From: Sporocytophaga myxococcoides
Lineage (GTDB): Bacteria > Bacteroidota > Bacteroidia > Cytophagales > Cytophagaceae
Length of the DNA stretch: 64,000 bases
Reading direction: 5' to 3'
NCBI RefSeq assembly: GCF_000775915.1
Contig: NZ_BBLT01000005.1
Coordinates: 62,001-126,000 of the forward strand
Shown piece after piece: positions 1-8,906 of this stretch (position 1 is its first letter; every line of letters starts with the position of its first letter). The notes under the pieces were generated by a model, which worked only from the letters and a program-made list of their open reading frames with translations, had not been told where the DNA came from and ran no database searches. Both the position numbers and the translations under genes were made by a program.

Positions 1-89
1 AATAGGCCCTGCTGGTCGTCCTGGCCTTTTAAGGTTGATATCAGACAAAATACAAATAGCAATAAAAGTTTATATGCTTTAGTATTCAC
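1..89 (-). CDS. Secreted protein, N-terminal fragment (cut by window edge)
   Basis: A frame opening at a GTG (bases 89-87) runs off the left edge. The visible 29 residues form a convincing signal peptide: short basic start (NTKAYK), a hydrophobic stretch (LLLLFVFCLIS), then TLKGQDDQQG, with likely cleavage before or after the Gly. A TTG further upstream in the same frame is an alternative start. Nothing can be said about function. The gene runs in the same direction as the hydrolase at 319-1473 and lies downstream of it. Family unknown. Confidence 0.5.
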   Translation of the reverse strand, partial: MNTKAYKLLLLFVFCLISTLKGQDDQQGL

Positions 90-318
90 TTCCGGAAATG
101 ATGAGTTTATCAAATTAAATTACCTCGTAATCTTCAGAAAATAAAGGATTTTAACAAGTTTTTGTTTGGGTTATTCAAACCAGGATATGGAGAAATTGTT
201 ATTGTTCTGTAATTTATGATGTTCGGGTAAAGATAAAATTAACTAAAAAATCAATTAAATGCATGGCTCTAAGTTGTAGGTTTAGAATGAAGAGGCTTCT
301 GATTATAATTCAGAGCTT

Positions 319-1473
319 TTATTCTTTATTTAAAACTTCTTCATTTAAAGCCGCTGGTAGATTTAAAGTCCACCAGTGGTTTACAGGATAATTTTTATTA
401 ATTATTACTTTTTCTCCGATCATTGGTGTGGTGACCTTCACTTCTGTCTTTTGTGCATATTTCAAAACCCTTTCTACTGGCTCATTCCAGGCGTGTAATG
501 CTAGTGTGAATTTTCCCCAATGGACGGGAAACAAAACTTTGCTTTTCAAATCGATATTCGCCTGTACTGTTTGTTCCGGAAGCATGTGAATGTATGGCCA
601 CATTTCATTGTATTGTCCTGATTCCAAAATTGCGATATCAAAGGGACCATATTTATTACCTATTTCTTTGAAATGCTTGTCATATCCGGAATCTCCTCCA
701 AGAAATAATCTGTGAGTTGGAGTAATAAGGGCGAAAGATGCCCATAATGTTTGATTTCTGTTTAGTATTCCTCTTCCTGAGAAATGCCTTGCAGGTGTAA
801 TGGCCAATTTTATCTTGTCTGTTATATTAGTCTCTTCCCACCAATCAAATTCAGATATCTTATTTTGTGGTACACCCCAGAACTCCAAATGTTCACCGAC
901 TCCCAACGGAGTAATTATTCTTCCTGTCTTTGAAATCAGTTTACTTACAGTTTCAAAATCCAGATGATCATAATGGTCGTGACTAATGAGAAGGATATCA
1001 ATCAGAGGAAAGTCTTCCACAGAATAGACCGATGTGCCAGGGTAGTTTTTTGAACCTACATATTTTACTGGTGAGGTGCGTTCACTAAAAACCGGATCTA
1101 CTAAAATATTTAATCCATCTATTTGAATAAAATAAGAGGAATGGCCAAACCAGACAATTGATGGTTCTTGAGATGGTTGAACTTTTAAATCTGTTTTAAC
1201 AGAAGGTATGATAGCTGAAGGTTCAGTATTCTGCTTCTTTGAAAAATATTCCTTAATTAGCTTCCAATAGGAGCCTTCATCAGACATCATTGGGGTCTCT
1301 GAAAGATTTTGAAAACTGCCATTTTTATAGTTAGGTGATAGTTTAATCTTTTCGAGGCGTGCACCGGAGGGATTTTTACCAAAAGATTTTTGCTGAAATA
1401 TGATTACTACGGCAAGTGTTAATAACAGGAAGATCGATAATAATAAAATCATTGCTTTTTTAAATATACTCAT
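319..1473 (-). CDS. Membrane-anchored MBL-fold metal-dependent hydrolase (UlaG/NAPE-PLD-like)
   Basis: 384 residues. Residues 7-26 are one hydrophobic segment, so the protein is probably anchored in the inner membrane with a periplasmic domain. The metallo-beta-lactamase signature HxHxDH is intact (H165, H167, D169, H170), preceded by WFGHSS and LVDPVFSER as in the UlaG/NAPE-PLD branch. Later metal-site elements are visible: PARHFSGRG, LGGDSGYD and FPVHWGKF near the C-terminus. Family members hydrolyse phosphodiester or lactone bonds; the substrate here is unknown. An N-acyl-phosphatidylethanolamine phospholipase D-like role is possible but cannot be shown from sequence. It is transcribed alone, downstream of the cellulase terminator. 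Confidence 0.85.
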   Translation of the reverse strand: MSIFKKAMILLLSIFLLLTLAVVIIFQQKSFGKNPSGARLEKIKLSPNYKNGSFQNLSETPMMSDEGSYWKLIKEYFSKKQNTEPSAIIPSVKTDLKVQPSQEPSIVWFGHSSYFIQIDGLNILVDPVFSERTSPVKYVGSKNYPGTSVYSVEDFPLIDILLISHDHYDHLDFETVSKLISKTGRIITPLGVGEHLEFWGVPQNKISEFDWWEETNITDKIKLAITPARHFSGRGILNRNQTLWASFALITPTHRLFLGGDSGYDKHFKEIGNKYGPFDIAILESGQYNEMWPYIHMLPEQTVQANIDLKSKVLFPVHWGKFTLALHAWNEPVERVLKYAQKTEVKVTTPMIGEKVIINKNYPVNHWWTLNLPAALNEEVLNKE

Positions 1474-1607
1474 CAGAAAAACTATATGCGTGTAAATCTA
1501 TTGACGGATGAAGGTCTATAATATTTTTGAAGAGTACATGAAAAATTAAAATTTAATTCAAGAAATTGATTTAAGTATGTCTGAAAGGGAGGAAGCATAT
1601 AAAATAA

Positions 1608-1640
1608 GGGTCTTTTCCTAAAGATTAATGGAAAAGACCC
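1608..1640 (-). terminator. Rho-independent terminator after the GH5 cellulase
   Basis: A perfect 11-bp inverted repeat (GGGTCTTTTCC 1608-1618, GGAAAAGACCC 1630-1640) with an 11-nt loop is followed on the minus strand by TTATTTTAT. It sits 21 bp past the stop of the minus-strand GH5 gene. Confidence 0.75.
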
Positions 1641-1661
1641 GCCGTTTCAAGTTTTATAAAG

Positions 1662-2657
1662 TTATTTTTTCCGCTTAAGAAGGGGGGTATTCTTAAGGAT
1701 CAGTTCATTTCGGATAAACTGGCCAGATGGAGTAAGGTCTGTTTCAGACCAGTGAGAAATTTCGGAAACCGGAAGTAATATAGATGCAGTTTCCTTTTTA
1801 TTAGCGACAGACCAGTTGCACCAGCTTATCTTATATTTGTCAAGAAAAGCAAACCATTCATTAGTCTCTTCTGCTCCGAATTTACCATTTCCGGAATAGT
1901 CGCAAGTACCAAATTCTGTGACAAATAATGCGACACCCTTTTTCATTGCCTTTTCTGCTTCGTCCCTTAAATATTGTCCGTGAGAAACAGCATAAAAGTG
2001 TAGGGTATAAGCAATATTCTTATCCTGTATAGGATCTTCAGCAGCTTCACTTACCAACTGAGACCATTGTCTGGTTCCTACAACTATAATATTATCAGGA
2101 TCATGTTCTCGTATGGCTTTTATAACCTGTTCTGCATAAGGTTTGATTGATGATTTCCAATAAGTATCCTGTAATGGCTCATTATAAATTTCATAAATGA
2201 CATTAGGGTACTTCCCATATTTTCTTGCCATGGTTGAAAAGAACTTTTTTGCGAGTTCTGGATTTTTATGCGCATGGTGACTGTGATAATCGATGATAAC
2301 ATACATACCAAGCTTTATAGCTGCATCAACCATATCAATAATCTTAAATAACTCATTGGGGTTTTCTTTATAACCTCCGTCTTCATCTACTCCCATTGCC
2401 AGCCTCACAATTGTACATTTCCAATCATCACGTAGCCAGGTAAGTGTTTGTTCTGTATAATATTGTCCCATCCATTGACTCCAGAACATAGACATACCTC
2501 TTAGCTGAACTGTATCTCCAAATTGGCTTACTATGTAATTCCCATTGACTGAAAGCTGACCGTATTTTCTTACAATAGATTGCTGAGCAGAGGACTGGAA
2601 CGAAAAGCCAAGCATGATTAATAAAATTACTGATAAAAGTTTTGCATGTGTTTTCAT
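1662..2657 (-). CDS. Secreted endo-beta-1,4-glucanase, glycoside hydrolase family 5
   Basis: 331 residues with a signal peptide (residues 1-24, cleavage after SSAQ). The single catalytic domain covers about 30-320 and looks like GH5 subfamily 2: RGMSMFWSQW near the start, the acid/base glutamate E160 in YEIYNEP, the TLHFYA strand, and the nucleophile E248 in FVTEFG. The fold cleaves internal beta-1,4 bonds of cellulose or similar glucans by a retaining mechanism. There is no carbohydrate-binding module and no T9SS sorting tail (it ends in a basic LLKRKK), so it is probably periplasmic or exported another way. A membrane AraC regulator lies next upstream on the same strand. A -7 element TAGTTTTG is present 23 bp before the start. 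Confidence 0.93.
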   Translation of the reverse strand: MKTHAKLLSVILLIMLGFSFQSSAQQSIVRKYGQLSVNGNYIVSQFGDTVQLRGMSMFWSQWMGQYYTEQTLTWLRDDWKCTIVRLAMGVDEDGGYKENPNELFKIIDMVDAAIKLGMYVIIDYHSHHAHKNPELAKKFFSTMARKYGKYPNVIYEIYNEPLQDTYWKSSIKPYAEQVIKAIREHDPDNIIVVGTRQWSQLVSEAAEDPIQDKNIAYTLHFYAVSHGQYLRDEAEKAMKKGVALFVTEFGTCDYSGNGKFGAEETNEWFAFLDKYKISWCNWSVANKKETASILLPVSEISHWSETDLTPSGQFIRNELILKNTPLLKRKK

Positions 2658-2679
2658 ATGATTTGATATTGATTTAGTG

Positions 2680-2687
2680 CAAAACTA
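2680..2687 (-). promoter_or_regulatory. Bacteroidota-type -7 element for the GH5 gene
   Basis: On the minus strand this reads TAGTTTTG, an exact TAnnTTTG match, placed to give a leader of about 15-20 nt before the ATG at 2657. I do not see a good TTTG -33 element at the expected distance, so this is a partial match. Confidence 0.45.
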
Positions 2688-2927
2688 TCTGGTAATTATT
2701 AAATTGGATTTGTAAAAAAAGATATACTTTTTGCTTTTTATTAATACGTGGATTATCAGGTGTTTTAAGATTAGTTTGCAGAAATTGTCAGTTTCTTTGT
2801 AAAAGTATTAAGTTGTTGTATTTGAGTTTATTGAAGCTTAGGGTAGGGCTGCAATCTGAGACTTTGCAAAAAATAAGATTTTTTTGTGGGTTTTTGTAAT
2901 TTATTGGAATTTAGAGTGTTGTACCAT

Positions 2928-4055
2928 TTATAGCTGGACTTTATTTTTCTTACGATAATCATTTGGAGAGAGTCCTAAAGATTCTTTAAATACTCTGTTG
3001 AAGTGTGAAATATTACCATAGCCAACTTTATAAGCAATATCAGAGACCGGCAAAGTTAAATCCATTAATAGTCTTTTTGCTTCATTCAGGCGTAGGTTAT
3101 TGAGATATTGTTTAAAAGAAAGACTAAATGAATCTTTAATCAATGAAGATATTTTATTTTCAGAAAGGCCTGTTGCCAATTGTATTTTTTTTAGCGAAAG
3201 CTCAGAATCCTGATAGTTGCTAGAAATAAAATTTATTACTTTTTGCAGATCCTGACCGGACTGACTGGTTATTTGAACAGGAGTATATTGAATCTCAACT
3301 TTCTGAACCTGTTCTTTTGGTTTTTTTCTGATATAAACAATGAAGCTTATTGTAAGATAATAACAGATTAAAACAATTGCAGTAATTTGATAAAACAAAA
3401 AGGCATTTTTGGTAAACTTTAATTCACTTATGTTAATAGTGTCCGGAATATTTTTTCCCAGCAATTGACAATTTTGAATATTTATAATTTTTACCTTATC
3501 TAATTCCAGTGATTTAAAATCCTTTTCGGAAACGTTGTTTTCCGCATACCACCATGTTGGAGTAATAAATTTATCCAAAGGAATAGTATATCTGCTCTGA
3601 TCTTTTTTCAGATCTATATCTTTTACAATATACCTGTAAGTAAGAGTCTTTTCCGGATTGGTAAAACCCGTTACATAAACTCCGAGAATTATCTGTGGTC
3701 TTTTGCCTGAAGTTGCCTCAATGTTCATTTCCAAATTATCATAGGAAGTGAGATCAAAGAATGAATTGTCTTTGGCAAATAAAGTTACTCCGGCATATGG
3801 AAACAGGTACCCCTCTCCAAGTTTATAACTATATGAAATGATAGTATCATTTACTTTAATATCGTATACCATTGATGCTTTCTCTGAAGATTTCAGAGAA
3901 TCAGAGTAAGAATATATTAAAAAGTTCGCAGTGTCAGCTGTGTAGGGAATTATGGAAATGGTCTGGTGAGGTCTTCTCCAAACATAAAAAAGGGAAATTA
4001 GAATTACCGGCAGGATGATCCATATGATTAACCGATTGAAAAAACCTTGTACCAT
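2928..4055 (-). CDS. Membrane-bound AraC-family transcription regulator with extracytoplasmic sensor domain
   Basis: 375 residues. A transmembrane helix at about 9-26 and a second at about 219-241 bracket a roughly 190-residue periplasmic domain; the C-terminal part (about 265-372) is a two-helix-turn-helix AraC/XylS DNA-binding domain ending in the typical SDIAYKVGYGNISHFNRVFK and GLSPNDYRKK elements. The periplasmic part is beta-rich with spaced aromatic residues (YDNLEMNIEA, TPTWWYAENN) and resembles carbohydrate-binding jelly-roll domains, but this is a visual impression only. Inference: a one-component sensor that binds a sugar-like ligand outside the membrane and controls nearby genes, perhaps the adjacent cellulase. 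An inverted repeat GATATC-N7-GATATC (4106-4124) and the palindrome at 4205-4218 lie upstream. Confidence 0.85.
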   Translation of the reverse strand: MVQGFFNRLIIWIILPVILISLFYVWRRPHQTISIIPYTADTANFLIYSYSDSLKSSEKASMVYDIKVNDTIISYSYKLGEGYLFPYAGVTLFAKDNSFFDLTSYDNLEMNIEATSGKRPQIILGVYVTGFTNPEKTLTYRYIVKDIDLKKDQSRYTIPLDKFITPTWWYAENNVSEKDFKSLELDKVKIINIQNCQLLGKNIPDTINISELKFTKNAFLFYQITAIVLICYYLTISFIVYIRKKPKEQVQKVEIQYTPVQITSQSGQDLQKVINFISSNYQDSELSLKKIQLATGLSENKISSLIKDSFSLSFKQYLNNLRLNEAKRLLMDLTLPVSDIAYKVGYGNISHFNRVFKESLGLSPNDYRKKNKVQL

Positions 4056-4658
4056 GTATTGAAATAATTCGACTTAAAATTAAATAAAGTATCGGTTTAA
4101 AAAAAGATATCAATTAAGGATATCATATTCTGTGCCTTTTGTTACATAAAACGGTTATTCATTACATTTGAAATCAAATAGGTAAAATTATTATTTCGGG
4201 TTAAACCTTAATTAAGGTATATCTGCATAATAAAATGAATCAACAATATAATAGCTCTGAAAGCTATTCGGATCTTGTAAGGAAACTTATTTCTTATTGG
4301 TAAAATCATATTACTTAGAGGTTTTCTCAGGTATCCTCTTATGCACACTTGAAGTGGGAGAAAATATTTTACAAGGTAAAGTCATCTTTTCATGGAAATA
4401 TCAGGGAATTACTTATATCGGAATAGCTGGGAATATGAAGGGTGATCCTACTAGATTACTATTATATAGATTTTCAATGAAACTTTAATTTGTGGAGTTT
4501 TGCTTAATAGAAAAAAATGATTTAATTTAGTTTACACTAAAGAAATAACATGAATAATTTAATGCAATCCTATTATACTTATGCTTACTATTATCTGATA
4601 GTCAGAGCCGGGGATTGCTATATAATTAAATGAGCATAAAGAATCATTAATATACTCA
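4056..4658. other. Intergenic region between the AraC regulator and tyrS; no convincing gene
   Basis: It holds an inverted repeat of GATATC half-sites (4106-4111 and 4119-4124), a perfect 14-bp AT palindrome ACCTTAATTAAGGT (4205-4218) and two short plus-strand frames: a 22-codon one from 4236 and a 63-codon one from a TTG at 4297 to 4488. Neither peptide is recognisable; they may be decayed coding sequence. It ends just before the tyrS leader hairpin. Confidence 0.4.
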
Positions 4659-4690
4659 AAAGCCCCCGACCTGTCGGGGGCTTTTTTGTT
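4659..4690 (+). terminator. Strong terminator hairpin in front of tyrS (possible attenuator)
   Basis: A perfect 12-bp stem (AAAGCCCCCGAC 4659-4670, GTCGGGGGCTTT 4673-4684) is followed by TTTTTTG. It ends about 30 bp before the tyrS ATG. There is hardly room for a promoter between it and the gene, so transcription of tyrS would have to start upstream and read through, or start within those 30 bp. A GC-rich element GAGCCGGGG near 4603-4612 could compete for the stem; this is speculative. Confidence 0.8.
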
Positions 4691-4719
4691 TTTATCCTGA
4701 CCAAAATAATCTATATATT

Positions 4720-5931
4720 ATGAATCCTATATTAAAAGAAAATGTAGAGATCATTTTTCCTGAAAACGGATTGGATGATAAATTAAAGCAAGCTGAAATA
4801 CAAAACAGAAAGCTAGTTGTTAAACTCGGATTTGACCCTACTGCTCCGGACCTTCATTTAGGGCACGCGGTGGTATTAAAAAAGCTCAGACAGTTTCAGG
4901 ATCTGGGACATCTTATTGTTATTATCATTGGTGATTTTACAGCGCGTATTGGTGATCCTACAGGGAAAAATAAATCCCGTCTACCATTAAATGAAGAGCA
5001 GATCAAAGAAAATGCACAGACTTACGTTATTCAGCTTTCAAAGATCCTGGATATAAATAAATGCTCCATAAGATACAATTCAGAATGGCTTGACAAAATG
5101 AATCTATCAAATTCTATTCAACTGTTATCCCAGGCTACAGTTGCTCAGATGTTGCATAGAAATGATTTTAGCAGCAGGTTTGAAAAAGGGATTCCTATTG
5201 CTTTACATGAACTTATATACCCTTTACTACAAGGTTATGATTCAGTTGAAATTATGGCAGATATAGAAATGGGTGGAACAGATCAGCTGTTTAACTGTTC
5301 AGTCGGACGTCAGCTTCAGGAAGGTGCTGGAAAAACCGAGCAAGCTGTTTTATGTATGCCTTTGCTGAAAGGAACTGATGGATCAGAGAAGATGAGCAAA
5401 TCGCAGAATAATATTATCGGACTTACGGATCATCCGAATGATATGTTTGGAAAGATCATGTCTATTCCGGATGCTCTTATTTTGGAATATCTGAAGCTGG
5501 TTACTGATTTTACAGATGAAGAGAAAAATGATAATATACAACAATTGAATAATGGCTTGAATCCTATGGTCCTTAAAAAGAGAATAGGATTTAATGTAGT
5601 GAAGCAGTACCATGGATTGGAAGAGGCTCGTTCGGCTCTGGAATTTTTTGAAAATCAGTTTCAAAAAAAGAGTTTTGAAGAAAAGACGTTTTCCAAAATT
5701 TCTATTTCAACAATCGCTGTCCTGCATTCTAAACAAGAGATTCAATTGATTGATCTCTGTAAAATAATTAAACAGTCAGAGAGTAATTCAAATCTGAAAA
5801 GGCTTATTGAGGCAGGAAGTGTAACTATAAACGGTAGTAAGATTATGGATATGTATAGCATCGTTAGTTTGAATATTCTTCCTGTAAAGATTAAAATTGG
5901 TAAAAGGAATTATTTTCAGTTAATACAATAG
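4720..5931 (+). CDS. tyrS: Tyrosyl-tRNA synthetase, TyrZ-type
   Basis: 403 residues, close to the usual length. A class Ic synthetase that charges tRNA-Tyr with tyrosine in the cytoplasm. The HIGH box is HLGH (46-49) within FDPTAPDLHLGHAV, the KMSKS loop is at 224-228, the tyrosine/tRNA region has YPLLQGYDS and GGTDQLFN, and the C-terminus (about 340-400) is an S4 RNA-binding domain (LKRLIEAGSVTINGS). The wording GDFTARIGDPTGKN and the HLGH form place it in the TyrZ/proteobacterial-type group rather than the E. coli-type TyrS more usual in Bacteroidota (established family knowledge; assignment by eye). It may therefore be a second or transferred copy. It stands alone behind a strong terminator hairpin. 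Confidence 0.92.
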   Translation: MNPILKENVEIIFPENGLDDKLKQAEIQNRKLVVKLGFDPTAPDLHLGHAVVLKKLRQFQDLGHLIVIIIGDFTARIGDPTGKNKSRLPLNEEQIKENAQTYVIQLSKILDINKCSIRYNSEWLDKMNLSNSIQLLSQATVAQMLHRNDFSSRFEKGIPIALHELIYPLLQGYDSVEIMADIEMGGTDQLFNCSVGRQLQEGAGKTEQAVLCMPLLKGTDGSEKMSKSQNNIIGLTDHPNDMFGKIMSIPDALILEYLKLVTDFTDEEKNDNIQQLNNGLNPMVLKKRIGFNVVKQYHGLEEARSALEFFENQFQKKSFEEKTFSKISISTIAVLHSKQEIQLIDLCKIIKQSESNSNLKRLIEAGSVTINGSKIMDMYSIVSLNILPVKIKIGKRNYFQLIQ

Positions 5932-6047
5932 TATTGATAATGGCATAATATTGCCAAAAGGCAGTTTTTCCAGTAGTGTTCATGTCTTTCGACTTGACAT
6001 TTTATGAACTTGCCAGAAATATATAAATTCATACTCTGTTGAATGAT

Positions 6048-6071
6048 GTTTCGGATCGAAAGGTCCGAAAC
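6048..6071 (+). other. Hairpin with GAAA tetraloop, no T-run
   Basis: GTTTCGGATC and GGTCCGAAAC pair over 10 bp (one T-G pair) and close on a GAAA loop. No U tract follows, so it is not an ordinary terminator. It lies 27 bp before the start of the small gene at 6098 and 116 bp after tyrS. Confidence 0.5.
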
Positions 6072-6097
6072 CACAGCTTATTAAAGTAAAGAAATTA

Positions 6098-6412
6098 ATG
6101 GACTCAAGAGAATTATATAACGCAGCAAATTATCTAGTCTCTTTGATTAAATGGGACAAGGAGTGGATTCATTTTGGTACAGATAGTCAAATTAAATTTA
6201 ACTTAGTTCATGAAATGATTGAAAGTTATTTGACAGACAAAGATGTATTGCTAATTCACAGACGTACAACTTCCAGGAAGATTAAAAAGGAGGAAATGGG
6301 AGAGGTAATAAAAAATATTCTCGGTAAAGATGACTTTCAACTCTGGTCAATATCAATGGATAAAGTGGTTTTGTTCAATAAAATAGGGGTTCTTAACAAA
6401 GGACGTAGATAA
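6098..6412 (+). CDS. Hypothetical protein, 104 aa
   Basis: I do not recognise this protein. It is a soluble, charged polypeptide without signal peptide or membrane segment. It begins at an ATG with an A-rich upstream stretch and opens with helical DSRELYNAANYLVSLI, contains a conspicuous basic patch HRRTTSRKIKKEE (about 53-66) and ends NKGRR. It is the first of a run of unassigned small genes (6.1-8.8 kb) that look like accessory cargo. An immunity- or partner-type role is possible but not supported by any motif. Confidence 0.55.
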   Translation: MDSRELYNAANYLVSLIKWDKEWIHFGTDSQIKFNLVHEMIESYLTDKDVLLIHRRTTSRKIKKEEMGEVIKNILGKDDFQLWSISMDKVVLFNKIGVLNKGRR

Positions 6413-6569
6413 TTAACTCTTTCTTGCTTAGTTCTGACTGTAATAAAACTTATGATATTTATGTATATATTTTTTCGATATAAGATGGATTAAAGTTCAT
6501 TTATCAATTTGAACATATTAGAAAAGGGAAAATATATGTATCTTGTGATACCTAATAGTTGTGTGACAT

Positions 6570-6986
6570 ATGACTAAAATAAAAAAAATGAATTCTAAAA
6601 CTGCAATTAAAATTATGCTTTGGTTATTGGTTTTCGTAATGCTTTTTCATCTAAGCATAATAGTAAAATTGATTCCATATGAAATCACTTGGGGAGGAAG
6701 GTTGAAAAGTGATATTGAAATGTATGTTTTTGAAACTATATCTATCTTGATTAACCTCTTGCTATTTTCAATTCTGTTAATAAAGGGAAGATATGTAAAA
6801 GAATATTTGTCGATGAAAGTAGTTGACATCATTTTATGGATTTTTATAATACTATTTGGTCTGAACACTATTGGGAATATTTTAGCAGAAACAATTTTTG
6901 AGAAATTTTTCACACTGTTAACCCTTGCTTTTGCAATGCTACTTTGGATCATTCTGAATAAAGATAAAAATCGAGCACATAATTAA
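6570..6986 (+). CDS. Hypothetical integral membrane protein, 4 TM
   Basis: 138 residues with four hydrophobic segments (about 15-34, 53-71, 82-101, 108-128) and a basic C-terminal tail NKDKNRAHN. A second start at the internal Met7 (6588) is equally possible. The family is unknown to me. DNA here is very AT-rich even for this window. It sits between two other unassigned genes, separated by gaps of more than 100 bp, so there is no clear operon. Confidence 0.6.
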   Translation: MTKIKKMNSKTAIKIMLWLLVFVMLFHLSIIVKLIPYEITWGGRLKSDIEMYVFETISILINLLLFSILLIKGRYVKEYLSMKVVDIILWIFIILFGLNTIGNILAETIFEKFFTLLTLAFAMLLWIILNKDKNRAHN

Positions 6987-7104
6987 GTATAAAAGGTAAT
7001 TAGAACGATTATGAACCGTTGGTTTGCATCAGATAAATGAAAAATGTATGCATTTAAGGAGGGATAAATACTTAGGGGACATTGTAACGACACAATTTTT
7101 TAAA

Positions 7105-8175
7105 ATGAAAAAACTAATTATAATTTTAGGTTTAACGATTTTCAACTTGACATCGTGCATTGAAACCAAAGAAGAAGCTAAAGAAGAGCAAACCGTTATG
7201 ACAGTTCAGCCAGCTGAGCAACCGACCACGCCCCAAAGTGATTTTAATGCAAACGAACAAATAGTTATTCAAAAGTCAGACTTATATTATTTTCGAGATT
7301 TAGAATCAAACATAGGACTAAAAGTTGGATTCATATCACTTTCCGACATATATCCATTAAGCGAACATGCAGACTCACTTGCTATTCCAAATTTTGAAGA
7401 TGTAAATAAAAATAACCTTCAATATTTTAAATTAAGTTCAGAATACAGAAACAGATTTCTTTCTAAAACAAAAATTTCAAAAGACGACAGCGTATTTATT
7501 TATGACTATTCAAATGATGTGCTATTTTCTTTTCCAGTAAAGAAATTAAATGTAGTTGCTTATCTTAGTGTATATGTGGATAAAAGTGATTGTCCTTGTA
7601 GTCAGTACGATTACATGATTGGTTTTGAGATAAACAAGGATTCCCTGACAGGCTTTGATAAGTATCTCAACTATTCTTTAGCATATGTCGGAAAGGAAAA
7701 TCCTTTTATCCTCGGACAGATGAGGCCAATTAGTTGGGAAAGAATAGATATTAAAGAGTTCCCAGTACAGAAAAGCAATATTGCGAATAATGTGTTTAGA
7801 CAGCTCGACCTGAAAAAGGGTAATGCATACCTATACAATTCTGAACTATATCGCTATTATATTCAAGAGTATATGGAAATAAGTACTGGTTCTTATTTAG
7901 CTCATAGGCTTTTAATAGTACTAGACAGAAAAGGCGAAAATCTAATTATGGAGAGAGCGTTTAGTGAAAGTGAAGGAACAAGTATGGTACCATTAAATTT
8001 TGGAATAGAGCATTCAAATAATGATGATTTGAAAGAACAATGGACAGGGTATCTCTTTAAAGATAAACCTCAAGTTGTTTTTGGCTTTGAATCGCATTCT
8101 TTTGGATGTCCGAATATAATTTTCCTGGATTCAAAAGAACGTGATTTATATATAAATTGTGACAACAGACATTAA
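7105..8175 (+). CDS. Hypothetical lipoprotein, 356 aa
   Basis: The open frame extends upstream to a TTG at 7024, but the ATG at 7105 gives a proper lipoprotein signal peptide MKKLIIILGLTIFNLTSC with the lipobox Cys at residue 18, so I chose that start. A charged linker rich in Glu, Thr, Pro and Gln (about 20-50) follows, then a globular part with no domain I recognise. A Cys pair DCPCSQ and a later FGCPN might form disulfides. Expected to be anchored to a periplasm-facing membrane. Context: accessory-looking block of unassigned genes. Confidence 0.65.
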   Translation: MKKLIIILGLTIFNLTSCIETKEEAKEEQTVMTVQPAEQPTTPQSDFNANEQIVIQKSDLYYFRDLESNIGLKVGFISLSDIYPLSEHADSLAIPNFEDVNKNNLQYFKLSSEYRNRFLSKTKISKDDSVFIYDYSNDVLFSFPVKKLNVVAYLSVYVDKSDCPCSQYDYMIGFEINKDSLTGFDKYLNYSLAYVGKENPFILGQMRPISWERIDIKEFPVQKSNIANNVFRQLDLKKGNAYLYNSELYRYYIQEYMEISTGSYLAHRLLIVLDRKGENLIMERAFSESEGTSMVPLNFGIEHSNNDDLKEQWTGYLFKDKPQVVFGFESHSFGCPNIIFLDSKERDLYINCDNRH

Positions 8176-8411
8176 TGTGACGTAAGGTTGATAGACCTGA
8201 AGCTTTTATTACGCTGTTTAGATTATGATATAGTTTCATAGAGACTAACTTTGATGGCTGATGTGGAAGGTCATTCCAATAAAATATAAACCATATATAT
8301 TTCGATAAAGAATCTAATTTTAAAATTGATTGAAAACCATTTGATCCAAAAAGGAGGTAATGCTGGTATAGATTGTAATTCTATTATTATTCAAAACTAT
8401 TATAATTATAA

Positions 8412-8795
8412 ATGCTTGAGAATTTTATTCTTGCAAGTGATCTGATTACAGAATCGGAATTTAATAGGATAATTGATTTTATCCTTGAAAAAGGGGATAG
8501 AAAATTTTATTGCAACAGGTTTAATAATAATCCTCATTATCAATTTTCAGAATTTGATGTTTACCTGAACCCCTCAAACGACAGAAATATTGTTTGCGAT
8601 ACTACCATTTCGGATTTTAATGAAATCGTTTTTTATAATTCATCTGCACTGCACCGGTATTATTATTTGAGAATTCGAAGGGGCAGGAAAGAAGATAGCA
8701 AAACTATTTCGGGTACCAGCAATCAAGTTGAAGTGAATATAAAAGATGAAGTAATTCGGAATTATCTGAAAGAGGTTCTAAGAAGAATGCCTTGA
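8412..8795 (+). CDS. Hypothetical protein, 127 aa
   Basis: Small soluble protein from the ATG at 8412. No signal peptide or membrane segment. It is rich in Asn, Tyr and Arg, with an aromatic middle (FYNSSALHRYYYLRIRRGRKE). It does not match a family I know. It could be part of the same accessory block as its neighbours, between an unassigned lipoprotein and the DKNYY protein. Coding status is moderately certain because the frame is long for an AT-rich region. Confidence 0.5.
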   Translation: MLENFILASDLITESEFNRIIDFILEKGDRKFYCNRFNNNPHYQFSEFDVYLNPSNDRNIVCDTTISDFNEIVFYNSSALHRYYYLRIRRGRKEDSKTISGTSNQVEVNIKDEVIRNYLKEVLRRMP

Positions 8796-8906
8796 GTATT
8801 GGCATCAAGTAAATTCGGTTGCACCTCGGTTTGTCAAGCAAAGATAATATCAGACTTTTATGTAGTCGTTTGTTTATAGTAAATTGAATTTTAAATCTAA
8901 ATACCC

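Noticed and set aside
1-40. Plus-strand reading with GPAGRPG that looks like collagen repeats
   Set aside because: Antisense of Gly/Pro-rich codons often looks the same; the minus-strand frame has a proper signal peptide and is preferred.
4297-4488. 63-codon plus-strand frame from a TTG
   Set aside because: No recognisable product, no good start and several alternative frames of equal length overlap it; kept only as a remark on the intergenic region.
8351-8371. Perfect AAGGAGG Shine-Dalgarno followed by ATG
   Set aside because: The frame stops after three codons, and the phylum rarely uses Shine-Dalgarno; probably chance.
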